Under the pieces are notes generated by a model. It saw only the letters and a program-made list of their open reading frames with translations, was not told where the DNA came from and searched no databases. 51,122 nt of DNA from NCBI GenBank assembly GCA_015852425.1, contig JAAAIG010000046.1, positions 2,267-53,388 of the forward strand, given 5' to 3'. The stretch comes from Gryganskiella cystojenkinii (lineage: Eukaryota; Mortierellomycota; Mortierellomycetes; Mortierellales; Mortierellaceae). Shown piece after piece: positions 32,482 through 41,533 of the stretch; positions within the stretch are counted from its first letter, which is position 1; each line of letters starts with the position of its first letter. Made by a program: the position numbers and the translations under genes.

Positions 32482-33858
32482 ATGACTCTTCCGCTGGAGA
32501 TACTTGAGGAGATAGCCTCTTACACTAGTGGGTATGTCTGCTGTGTACTAGGCTTAGACCTGTCGACACCACGCGTTCGCGAATGTATGTTTCAGAGTGG
32601 TGGACCTGGAAGGGTCTTTTCCGAGATCCTGTCTCGTGGCGGTGATCCCAGAGCATTACTTACCATCAAGGAGTATGTACCCTCCTACATTGCCATTGCC
32701 AAGGCCGTGGTGACGATAGACCGCACGATGTTGGTCAGGATCATATGCATGTATGGTACTAACATCAGCGATGGAGGCCTCAAGTTGGCCTTAGAGATGG
32801 ACTTTGCGTACGCGGTGGACACCCTCGAACCTTCTCTTGACGAAACCATAAGACATCGGGATGCATACTACATCTCTAAGGGTAGATACGATGACGTGGA
32901 TAGGACCATCGATGATCCATACGGAATGGTTTATGGCGTTGGTGGAGATTCATCCAAGTTACTCCCCACCATCGATGAAGGAACCCAATGCAAGCTACTA
33001 GCGCTGTATGGTAACACGGAAGCAACCTTAGAGGCATTGGAAGGGTTGGAGTTAACGGATAGACATGAACGCATCTTGGACATCCTACGTACAACATCGA
33101 TGACCATGGCTATTGTTATATACACGAGACATAAAGGATACGACTACGAGTTCGCGGAAAGACTCTCCGACATAGGAACCCTTGAAGACCTGGCACTTGT
33201 CCAATGTACCTATGTCGGAAAGCTTGTCCAAGCATTCATGGAGGACAGCTACGAACACTCATGGAGAAGCCTAACTACCCTCATCTGTGCAAGTGGATTC
33301 CTCATGAGACATGGTATGGAGAAGAAGCTCTCCGAGTTGCTCCATCGGTGGAGTCATGACCTGACACTTGGTGATGTTATCCATCTGTCTCGGATAATGG
33401 ATGGACGGATACCCCTAGAGAGTTGGAAAACCATCCTTAGGCCTATCTTCCGTGAACAGAGAGGTCTGGTAGATAACCTCATCCTAAACGGATGCGAGAA
33501 GGTTGTAACTTACCTAGCCAGATGTGGTTACGATGTCACCACCACGGATGTTCTTACAGTGGAACATGTAAGGGAGATGGTAAAGGTTCATGGTTACGGG
33601 ATCCTCGACAAGGTGCAACAGATGTACCCCAAGACTGTGGAAGACTCTGTCTGGATCATGCACCAGAGTAGGTACCGAGTTAACGTTACCGAGAGTACTG
33701 GTGCCTCTACACTTGGTAACGACTACTGGATTCCATCGGCTATAGAGAAGAACCCATACGTATGCCCTCAGGCATGCGAAGGTTGTGGCTTCATCTGGAA
33801 CTGGGTAGATTACATGGACTTGTGTCTACACTCCACAACCTATGTCCAAAGGTCTTAA
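32482..33858 (+). CDS. Orphan helical-repeat protein with an F-box-like N-terminus
   Basis: An intronless frame of 458 aa. ATG 32482 is preferred because the open frame upstream runs through the inverted repeat. The N-terminus (LPLEILEEIASYTSG) resembles the opening of an F-box or of the short domain that heads repeat proteins in large DNA viruses. The body looks like degenerate helical repeats rich in Tyr, Asp and Ile ('VVTIDRTMLVRIICMYG', 'TMAIVIYTRHKGYDYEFAER', 'VVTYLARCGYDVTTTDVLT'). A Cys cluster (CPQACEGCGFIWNW) lies near the end. No family is recognised. Unlike its neighbours it uses ATA, CTA, TTA and AGA codons often (about ten ATA in 458 codons by hand count, versus a similar number in the 1911-codon NLR gene). 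It is on the opposite strand to the flanking F-box genes and fits between inverted repeats. Recent arrival by transfer (virus or element) is an inference. The intact frame suggests selection or recency. Confidence 0.7.
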   Translation: MTLPLEILEEIASYTSGYVCCVLGLDLSTPRVRECMFQSGGPGRVFSEILSRGGDPRALLTIKEYVPSYIAIAKAVVTIDRTMLVRIICMYGTNISDGGLKLALEMDFAYAVDTLEPSLDETIRHRDAYYISKGRYDDVDRTIDDPYGMVYGVGGDSSKLLPTIDEGTQCKLLALYGNTEATLEALEGLELTDRHERILDILRTTSMTMAIVIYTRHKGYDYEFAERLSDIGTLEDLALVQCTYVGKLVQAFMEDSYEHSWRSLTTLICASGFLMRHGMEKKLSELLHRWSHDLTLGDVIHLSRIMDGRIPLESWKTILRPIFREQRGLVDNLILNGCEKVVTYLARCGYDVTTTDVLTVEHVREMVKVHGYGILDKVQQMYPKTVEDSVWIMHQSRYRVNVTESTGASTLGNDYWIPSAIEKNPYVCPQACEGCGFIWNWVDYMDLCLHSTTYVQRS

Positions 33859-33863
33859 CCAGA

Positions 33864-33880
33864 TTTTTAAAAACTCGTAC
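33864..33880 (+). repeat. Inverted repeat, right arm (17 bp)
   Basis: TTTTTAAAAACTCGTAC, the exact reverse complement of 32457-32473. It begins 6 nt after the orphan gene's stop codon. Confidence 0.9.
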
Positions 33881-33938
33881 GATGTCATGAAGAGGGGTCG
33901 ATCTAAGATGTCTGCAATCGAAAGGGACTATTGCTTCT

Positions 33939-34048
33939 TCCTCATCCCCATCCTCGTCGACATACATCCTACTCTGCATTAATAACTGACAATGAACCGA
34001 AAGTCGACCGAGTAACTTATTTCTAGCCAGCTTCTTGTTTTTATTATT
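33939..34048 (+). repeat. Direct repeat, copy 2 (right flank of orphan-gene island)
   Basis: Partner of 31596-31712 in the same orientation. It forms the immediate 3' flank of the minus-strand F-box gene that ends at 34047. Confidence 0.8.
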
Positions 34049-36260
34049 ACTGCCTCAATATGTTCGGTTTCCTGATACCATACCATGTAAAATGCCCGCA
34101 ATCGACCCCTCCTTCTTTCAAGATTGTTTCTGCAGCTACATCCAGAGCAACTGAATCCAGGATCTGCAACCGAGGCCAATTCTCCAGGACCCAAAGCGCT
34201 TCTTTCTCTCCCCAATAAAAAATCTGGTTGTGCACATCCGGTCCATGAAGAACCCTGAGCCGCTTCAGATGTCGTAGCTGATCGAGACCATGTCTCAAAT
34301 CGAATTTGAGAATCCGACGCGCCTTTGGGATATATTCAACTCGCATGTCCAGAACTTCCAGGTGCCTCAAGGTCGCCAGACGGGAAAATATTAAGGACTC
34401 GGTCGAAATCTTGTGGAAAAAAGAGCTGCATGAAGCAGCAGAGGACACGGCAGTCGTAGTGATCGTGGTGCTTGTGGTGGTAAGCATGTTGGTCTTGTCT
34501 TCGGTCCCATCCTTGCTATCAACAATGTCTTTGATCGCCAGGACTTCATGCTCTCCTTCTTGAGCACCGCCATCATCATCGCTCTCCTCGTTACGTTCAA
34601 GGGGGCCCCATTGACTATATTCCCAATGCCTTGCATCCACAAAAAATGTACGATCAAAGAATATGGCCAGTTCTTTCAAATCGAGACAGGCCCAGAGCCG
34701 TGGATCCCTGTTATTTCCGATTTTTTCCTGCCCTTGTACATCCAGCAAGACAAGATCGCGACGGAACAAATTATCGGCTTGAAAGACTCTCAGGTTCGGA
34801 AACGAAACCAAGATCGTTTGAAGGACCTTGCCCTGGATGTGTCTACACCCTTTAAGGAAAAGTTCTGTGAGTGTGTTTTGATACCGGCCGTGATTGACGT
34901 TCATCAAGATTCGGCAACTGCGGAAATTGAAATTCGTCATGGAGAGATCCAAGCTGGTCAAAGCCGGCAAGGAACAGATCACAGTCTCAAAGTCCTCTAT
35001 CTGGAAGTGCGCCGCCCTCAGGGACAAAGATCTTATACGAGGACAAAACTTGATTGAGCTCAGCGACGACTGAGGCATGTTACTGTTGGTGTAGTTGGTG
35101 TTGCTACTGACGCTCCCGCCACTTTCCCCTAGTTGCTGTCGAGCTGCTCGAGCCAGAATGGCCATAGGAGAGGCAGTCGTTAACGTGATCCTCAACTTGG
35201 GAAAAACATCCCAGCCCAGTCGCGTCAAATCGGGGCTATTGAGAATCATCCTTATAAGACCTTTGTCGAGTTCCTCTTGGCAAACATAAGACTTTATCTC
35301 CATTTCTCGGATTCGGGTCTTTGTTGTCGCTAGGGTCGTCGTCGTTGTCGTGGTCGATCGTGACAGTAGTTTCCTGGTCAGATCGGCATCATTCTGTTGA
35401 TCCAAAGGGAATGTGTCGCTCTTTTCGTCCACGCCCTCATCGACGTGGCTTTCGTTTTCGCCCTCGCCGCTTTGTATAGGATTGTGAAATCTCTTGTCAT
35501 CAAAAACGGGGCCTTTCAAGCAAAGAGTTTCGATTAGACCACGGGACCAGAGTTCCTCGTACTGACGGGTGATCCATCGGTTCCCGTTACTAAAGTCCTC
35601 TTCTTGCTCCAAGTGCCGTAACCGAGGACATCCTTTAAGAACTTGGAAAAGCTCTTCGGAAAAGATTTGCGTGTTGTTCAGTTTTATCACTTCAAGAGTG
35701 CGCTGATGTCGCCGGATCAGGTCCACCAGGCAGGATTCTCGCTTCGCAATCTCGACAGGGTCCTGTTTTCGCTTGTAGTAGTGCCAGTGTGAATACAGGG
35801 ATAAGGTTTTAAGGCTGAGGCATTGGATAAGAGCACCGTCTGGAGGAAGGTCCAAGAACTCGCGACCAGAGATCTCGAGCTCTTGAATCAGGTGTGCGTG
35901 TTTCAGAAACGCGACAGTATCGTCAATGGGTCCAGACTTGTCGGGGTGTTTTCGGACATAGCCGAGGGCGACAGTACGCCAAACCATGGGAAGGAGGCAG
36001 TTGTACCATCGTTGACAGACCTGTAAGCACTGGACAACAGAGTAATGGTCGAGAAGGTCAATGACGAGCAAAAAGATCTCGGGAATGTCTAATGCAGAAT
36101 AAAGCCGCTCCAATGCATGAGGCTCCCAAGGAATGGGTTGGAGTTCTTTTTGTTGAAGCTGCTCTTGATGTTGGTCCCGCAGCCGTCCATCATTAAGTTG
36201 ATGTTGAAATGTCCACGGGATTGTTGTTGTCATGTGAATGAATTGATGGTTTGTGGGCAT
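34047..36260 (-). CDS. F-box/LRR protein
   Basis: A single-exon gene of 737 aa; ATG 36258-36260 (a second ATG nine codons later is possible), TAA 34047-34049. The N-terminus is Gln/His-rich. The F-box is at about residues 55-100 (LDIPEIFLLVIDLLDHYSVV, 'VWRTVALGY'). LRR-like units include 'LRHLEQEED', 'PALTSLDLSMTNFNFRSCRI' and 'LTELFLKGCRHI'. A Thr-rich run lies in the middle (around residue 300). The family segment is slightly altered (PRLWACLDLKELAIFF) and followed by an acidic insert and another Thr-rich stretch. C-terminal module: EKEALWVLENWPRLQ...EGGVDCGHF. Probable SCF substrate adaptor. Its start lies only 70 bp from the stop of the next gene upstream (36331), so the minus-strand genes are tightly packed. 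Closest paralogue: 29261-31420. Confidence 0.88.
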   Translation of the reverse strand: MPTNHQFIHMTTTIPWTFQHQLNDGRLRDQHQEQLQQKELQPIPWEPHALERLYSALDIPEIFLLVIDLLDHYSVVQCLQVCQRWYNCLLPMVWRTVALGYVRKHPDKSGPIDDTVAFLKHAHLIQELEISGREFLDLPPDGALIQCLSLKTLSLYSHWHYYKRKQDPVEIAKRESCLVDLIRRHQRTLEVIKLNNTQIFSEELFQVLKGCPRLRHLEQEEDFSNGNRWITRQYEELWSRGLIETLCLKGPVFDDKRFHNPIQSGEGENESHVDEGVDEKSDTFPLDQQNDADLTRKLLSRSTTTTTTTLATTKTRIREMEIKSYVCQEELDKGLIRMILNSPDLTRLGWDVFPKLRITLTTASPMAILARAARQQLGESGGSVSSNTNYTNSNMPQSSLSSIKFCPRIRSLSLRAAHFQIEDFETVICSLPALTSLDLSMTNFNFRSCRILMNVNHGRYQNTLTELFLKGCRHIQGKVLQTILVSFPNLRVFQADNLFRRDLVLLDVQGQEKIGNNRDPRLWACLDLKELAIFFDRTFFVDARHWEYSQWGPLERNEESDDDGGAQEGEHEVLAIKDIVDSKDGTEDKTNMLTTTSTTITTTAVSSAASCSSFFHKISTESLIFSRLATLRHLEVLDMRVEYIPKARRILKFDLRHGLDQLRHLKRLRVLHGPDVHNQIFYWGEKEALWVLENWPRLQILDSVALDVAAETILKEGGVDCGHFTWYGIRKPNILRQ

Positions 36261-36330
36261 AAAGAAGGAAGGGAAGATTGACGAAGTCAGTGGCGATGCA
36301 GACAGACCAAAAAAAAAAAAATCTTATTTT

Positions 36331-38142
36331 CTAACTGTCCAAGCATGTCACGCCACGTTCCTTCAACAGTTCTTGGGCCTCGGGCTCGATATTGAACCTC
36401 GTCACGGTCTCCAATCCCCGCCAATGCTTCAACACCCACTCGACTTCCTCAAGGCCCCACCGGGGCCGGTGCTTTATCGGAAGTGGTCCCGTGATCTTTC
36501 TCAATCGACTCAGCGACTTGAGTAGATCAAGACCGCCTTCTTCCCCAAGAGACAAATTCAGGGTCCCGTCAATGTATTCCGTGGTTCGACCATACTGATA
36601 CGATTCGAGCTTTGTCAAAGTTGCGAGACGTTCGAGAATAAAGGAATGGATCACCGATTGCGGCCAATTGACAATCGGGGTGACTGTCGACGTCTCGGCC
36701 GCGCCATCATCCTCGCCTTCAGACAACTCTTGATTCGCCGGAGCTGGAGGCATCTCCCTGATGAAATAGAGCGTGAGTCTCTTTAATCCACGGCAGACCC
36801 AGGGTCGTTCATCCGTCATGAGTTCCTCCGTAGGCTTTAACTCGTCGGTCTCAAAGACTTTCAGACTCGGGAATGAACAAAGAATGTTCTGCACCACCTC
36901 CGAAGACACATTACAACAGACCTTGAGGTTCAATTCAGTGAGCATATCCCTGTACCGAGGAAATTCCTCTGCCAAAATCCTGTAACAAGCGGTATCGAAA
37001 TTTGTATAATACAGGTCGAGTTTTGTCACTGTCGTCAACGCACCAAGAACAGCTCGTAAATCGTCCGACTCGTACTCGCCACCAGTCATCGAGAAGGACT
37101 CCAGTTTCGGGAAATTCATCACTCCTTCCCGAGCTGCCTTCGCCAGCAATTGCATTGGAAAATCGGTTTTGTTGGGGTACTGATGGAGATCCATCCACCA
37201 TCGCAACCGGACCAAATTCGGAGAATTCAGGACCAACGACGCTGGAATTTCAAGTGCGGCTTCACCTTGAGACTGCAACATCACATAGGAGATATCTTGT
37301 AGCTGGGTCTGTCGTCCTTCAAACACTTCCTTGAGTGCTGTCCGGAGCAATGAAAAGTCCATGGGTTCGGAGCCGAACCAGGCTCCACGGAGTTCCAGGG
37401 ACTTTAACTGAGCACTATACCATAAGGATTCGCATTGAGCAAACCAATCCATCGGCTTGGTACACGAAAAGTCGCGGTATCGCAGTAGGCGCAGCCGAGG
37501 ACATCCGGCGAGGGCTGTTAATAGCGTTTTGTGGTGGAAATAAAAAGAGTCGAGGGAAAGCTCTTCCAGTGTCGACTGATACTTTTGAATCAGTTGCACC
37601 AGGGACGAGACTTGTTTGTCGATCTTGGCGCTGTGGCTGGTGTTTCGAACTCGGACTGCTTCCAGTGATTCCTCCAGGTCACCAGACTTTTCATTCTCCT
37701 CAGAGTCCATAAGGACGACAAGGCTCGTCAGATTGGGGAAAGTGACCGTGTTGAGATCCTCAAACAAGACCATTTCGTCTTCATTCTCGTTCTCGCTAAA
37801 GTGGTCCAGCTCTGCCGCAAACGAGACTTCGAGAGTCTTGATCAGGGAGGCGTGCTTCCCAGCCAAGGAACGAAGAGGTTTTTGATTGGTGTCGTTCTTG
37901 GTGACAAAGTCGACGTGTCCAAGCCGGACAAAAGACCAGATCTCAGGGAGGAAGGCCTTGTACCAAAGACTGGAGATGCGGAGGCAATCCCGTTTGTGAG
38001 ACCGTTCGAGGTAATCGCCGACATTGAGGATGACTTCAATTGGAATCTTTTGAATGGAGTTGGATGGATGTACGGCTGGGATGCCAATGACGCTGTCCTG
38101 GTTGACGCGGTGACATTCCAGGTTGGTGTTAATGTTGTTCAT
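36331..38142 (-). CDS. F-box/LRR protein
   Basis: A single-exon gene of 603 aa; ATG 38140-38142, TAG 36331-36333. F-box at about 31-75 (IQKIPIEVILNVGDYLERSH, 'LPEIWSFVRLGHV'). LRR-like units include 'LEELSLDSFYF', 'LRLLRYRDF', 'TTVTKLDLYYTNFDTACYRI' and 'LTELNLKVCCNV'. The family segment ERPWVCRGLKRLTLYF is followed by a short acidic insert (LSEGEDDGAAET). C-terminal module: LEEVEWVLKHWRGLE...ERGVTCLDS. It lacks the long Gln/His-rich N-terminal extension of its two neighbours, so it belongs to a second subgroup. Probable SCF substrate adaptor. 199 bp separate its start from the stop of the next gene. Confidence 0.88.
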   Translation of the reverse strand: MNNINTNLECHRVNQDSVIGIPAVHPSNSIQKIPIEVILNVGDYLERSHKRDCLRISSLWYKAFLPEIWSFVRLGHVDFVTKNDTNQKPLRSLAGKHASLIKTLEVSFAAELDHFSENENEDEMVLFEDLNTVTFPNLTSLVVLMDSEENEKSGDLEESLEAVRVRNTSHSAKIDKQVSSLVQLIQKYQSTLEELSLDSFYFHHKTLLTALAGCPRLRLLRYRDFSCTKPMDWFAQCESLWYSAQLKSLELRGAWFGSEPMDFSLLRTALKEVFEGRQTQLQDISYVMLQSQGEAALEIPASLVLNSPNLVRLRWWMDLHQYPNKTDFPMQLLAKAAREGVMNFPKLESFSMTGGEYESDDLRAVLGALTTVTKLDLYYTNFDTACYRILAEEFPRYRDMLTELNLKVCCNVSSEVVQNILCSFPSLKVFETDELKPTEELMTDERPWVCRGLKRLTLYFIREMPPAPANQELSEGEDDGAAETSTVTPIVNWPQSVIHSFILERLATLTKLESYQYGRTTEYIDGTLNLSLGEEGGLDLLKSLSRLRKITGPLPIKHRPRWGLEEVEWVLKHWRGLETVTRFNIEPEAQELLKERGVTCLDS

Positions 38143-38341
38143 GTTGAAAACTGTAGCAAAAACGACAGAGAGGGAGACCGAGTCTTTCCTTTATGGATGG
38201 ATGGGAGAGTAGGTTGATGTCCTTTGCTGTGAGTAAAAAAAAAGAGAGAGAACGCACACAGCCCAAAATCATGCCCTCTTGCCACTAACATTTGCCACGT
38301 TTTTTTGTGGTGGCGAAAAAGTTGATATCCACTGCCTGCTT

Positions 38342-40200
38342 TTAATCAAACTGTCCTGGAAAGCAACCGGAACAATCAATCTCTTGTTCCTCCAGCATCT
38401 TTGTGGCCATGGACCCCAGACGGATCAGGGACAGTCTCTCTAGTAGAGGCCAATGGTCCAGAACCCATTGAGCTTCCACTCGGCCCCAGGAACTCATCAT
38501 GTTCCACTTGCTCGGTCCTGTGTATTCCTTCATCCGTCGCAGCGTCTTTAACCCCTCCAAGGGTTTCTCAAACTCGAGGTTCAACTTCATTGTCTCCTTG
38601 AAAGGCACTGATTCAAGTGTAGGCGGCTTGGACGGACCCAAATTTAAAGTCTCGAGGCACTCGAGTTTCGCCAGTTGTGAGACTAGGATGCACTCGGTCG
38701 TCGGGATTGACTGTTTCTTAAAATCGGTAGCTAGCGGATTCCTGCGCTTGAATTGGAGTGATAACTTTTTAAGTCCGAGACAGACCCACGGTTGTGGCTT
38801 TGGAAGAGACGGCAAAAGAGAGGAGGAGCAGGAAGAGGAGGAGGAAGACAATGCAGAAGAAGTCGAAGCAGATTGCTCCGGAAACACTCCCGCGACCTCC
38901 TCTAGATCTTGAGGATCTACAATATCGGCCTCAAAGACCCTCAGGCCTGGGATCGAGCACATGATCTTCATCGCAGACTGCCCACCGAAACAACAGTTAT
39001 GGATACAGAGCTCTGTGATTGTGGTCTGAAATCGGGGAATGAGCACCTTCTCTGTAATGACCTTCCAATTCGTTGGATCGGAATTTGTCCAAGAAAGATC
39101 CAGCTTTGTGACTTTCGGAAGGGCTTGTAGCACCGTGACAAGATCCTCCGTTTGGAACGGCGCCCAGGACAGCGCCAAGGAATCGAGTTCTTGAAGACAG
39201 TTCAGTAGTTGCCCATCTCTAATATCCTTGGCCAAGTAAGCCATTGGTCCGACCAAATGCATTTGCCTAGGTGCCAATCGGGACTGAGTTCTCCAGTTCA
39301 ATCGTCTCATGCTCGGACTGTTGCGGATGATCGATAACGGGATCTGAAAGAGGTATGGGTGAGTCCGGTCGCCGCTCCATCTGATATACATCTCATAGTC
39401 CAACTCGTGGATTTGACTCGATCTTTTGAGAAGACAAAGACGACTCTCGATCCGGGTCTTGAACTCGTGAGTGAATGGTACAAACGAAACAGCAGAATGA
39501 GACTCGTGCAGCGTCAGCCTCTCTATCCGATGCCACAGTCGTTCGTATTGGTCGATCCATTGACAGTTGGGCGGTGTCGAAAGTACAAAGGAGACGCCTT
39601 GATGACCGAGTCGTCGCAAGGTTTTGCATCCTGCGAGTACTTCAAGCAGTGATTCTGTCATCCCCTCGATCTCCATGGTCAGCTCTTGTAAGGTCCCCTG
39701 ATGTCGCTGATGAAGGATGTGGTAGTAAGTTAAACGCAATTGTATTACCTGGAGAGTAGCCCTCTAGTGATCAGCATTCCAGAAACACCTACTCGAATCA
39801 AGTCCGTTACCGCTGACTCTGCTCTTGAATTCGGGTTGAAATTCCAAGCCATGGTTTTGCGTGGCATCAATCCTAGGTTCAGTACGGTCAAAATCGGGCA
39901 AGTGATTTGATCTATCCATTCAAACTTGAGGTGAGCAGAGTCGCTATGGACTTGCATAGAAATAACAAGTCGATGGATCAGATTCCATCTTTCTTTGCAC
40001 ATGGGAGTGCCCAGGTTCGTTTTCTTTGTAAAGTCCATATGCAAGAATCGGACCTCGGACCAGCAACGAGAGTATAGAGTGTCGTTCCAAAGCCGGCAGA
40101 CAAGCCGGCATCTGCGGGTTGTCTTTATGCTGAGCAACTGAGTGATACTGAGAATAAGCTCGGGAAGAGCCAAGGGATCCAATGAACCGGGAATTGACAT
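38342..40200 (-). CDS. F-box/LRR protein, two exons
   Basis: ATG 40198-40200, TAA 38342-38344. Exon 1 carries the F-box (LALPELILSITQLLSIKTTR, 'RCWSEVRFLHM', about residues 8-50). The reading frame must change near 39750. The acceptor ...CTCTCCAG (intron end at 39751) resumes with GTAATACAATTG, coding VIQLRLTYYHILHQRHQGTL. Two in-phase donors fit: GTAGGT at 39792 (42-nt intron) or GTAACG at 39810 (60-nt intron, nearer normal length). A branch-point-like GCTGATCAC lies inside. The rest has LRRs ('LPKVTKLDLSWTNSD', 'ITELCIHNCCF'), the family segment PQPWVCLGLKKLSLQF preceded, unusually, by a Ser-rich low-complexity run, and the C-terminal module (RVEAQWVLDHWPLLE...EQEIDCSGC). Probable SCF substrate adaptor. 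About 600 aa. Confidence 0.82.
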
Positions 40201-41533
40201 GTTGACGGCAAAACTGAGAAACTAAGTCAACGAGTGAATGAAGGTTGTTATGGGTGGGTTTCCAAAGAAAGGAAAGAAAAGAGTCAAAGATGGCACAAAA
40301 AGGCGAGGCAAACAGATACACAAAAACAAAATTACAGAGCGACTGAGCCCTAACTCTCGAACCCCAAACTGGCGCAGTCTCGCCTTTTTAATTTGAACCT
40401 CTCCGCTACTCTTCCGACAACTGGGCCTGCACTAGATGCATCCATCGTAGGTCCCTCTTTTTAGCCTCCCTTTGCACTGAAGAGACAACCGCTTCTGCCT
40501 ACCAACAGAGAACACCTTCACAACCATTCACTTCAACTTTGTCAATGTGTACGAATTGTTCAGAAATGTTCACTTACAGTAATCAAAATAAGAATTGAGG
40601 AAATTGATTGTTCGAGTGTCAAAAACGAACGCGGGTTCGACACAAGGCCGTCCGGTTTTTCCAGATCTTGAGTTGTATCCAGGTGAGGTCGGACGCGGTT
40701 TAGAAACAGGAACAGTTTCCAGCTGCCGAAGGACGCGGTTTATGAACACCCCTTGCAGATAGGAGAAACAAAGTTTGGAATGTCCGGGAATCGAACCAGG
40801 GTTTATTCCGTGGTTTGCTGATCAATACCACTCAAAGGGCGTTGGCGACAGACAAGGATGGACAATGATCCACACCCATGAGGAGTTTTGCTTAAAAAAA
40901 TAAAATAAAAAAAGCCCCCTGGCGGTCGTTGAGACTTTTTTTTCGAGAGTGTCGCCAACATGCCCGAGTTACTCGACTTACTCATCAACAAATCCATGAG
41001 CCGCCTCTTTTATCAATGTTCTGCAATGGTTCCGGACCATCGTAAAGATTTCGTAGAAAGCACCATCGCGCACTCGGGATCTAAGCTGCCCAGGTACCAG
41101 CTCTGCTAACCGTCTTGTCGAACAAGGCCATACGACAAATTGTCAGGATTAAGAATCTCCTCCTGCGCGTATGCAAGACCGGAACACTGAACCATCAGTC
41201 TTGAGTTCCGAATCCTTTGTATCCAGCAATATCTTTTTCGACGTGTCGTCGTCCTCGTCTTTGTTGTTGTCTGAAAATCACTCTACTTGTTTAAACAAAT
41301 TGATTATGCATTCGAACTACAAGGAATCTATCGAGACAGTAAACGGAAATAAGAACGTCGTAATCTTGAACCAGTCTGTAGGCCTAGCACCCGTACCCGG
41401 AGACCGTCAGGGACTCGCTGATTGAGATCCTATGGATTTTTTTGATTTTGATTGATCCCCACGATTTTTTTCTTTTTATCTTTTATTTTTGTACTTGACA
41501 TTGCTTTCAAAAACAGTGTGCCATATCCAACCC
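40201..41533 (+). other. Intergenic region with a tRNA-like relic
   Basis: 5' flanks of the F-box gene ending upstream at 40200 and 3' flank of the next one. The word GGACGCGGTTTA occurs at about 40690 and 40730, and a tRNA-like segment lies at 40775-40845. Small frames at 40960 (49 codons) and 41171 (84 codons) have no recognisable similarity and are not called. Confidence 0.45.
40775..40845 (-). repeat. tRNA-like segment (possible tRNA-derived SINE head)
   Basis: On the minus strand a perfect B-box (GGTTCGATTCC, 40787-40797) is followed by CCGGACATTCCA. A-box-like TTTGAGTGGTAT lies 30 nt upstream, the spacing of a tRNA. The anticodon stem does not pair and the acceptor stem has no 5' partner, so this is not a functional tRNA. 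Together with the duplicated GGACGCGGTTTA words downstream of it, it may be a SINE remnant. Confidence 0.35.

Noticed and set aside
41020..41120. Possible second tRNA (CAGCTCTGCTAACC-like words)
   Set aside because: No B-box at tRNA spacing and no cloverleaf could be drawn.
40960..41425. Two small plus-strand frames (49 and 84 codons)
   Set aside because: ATG-started but short, without recognisable motifs, and in a region with repeat debris; not enough support for genes.
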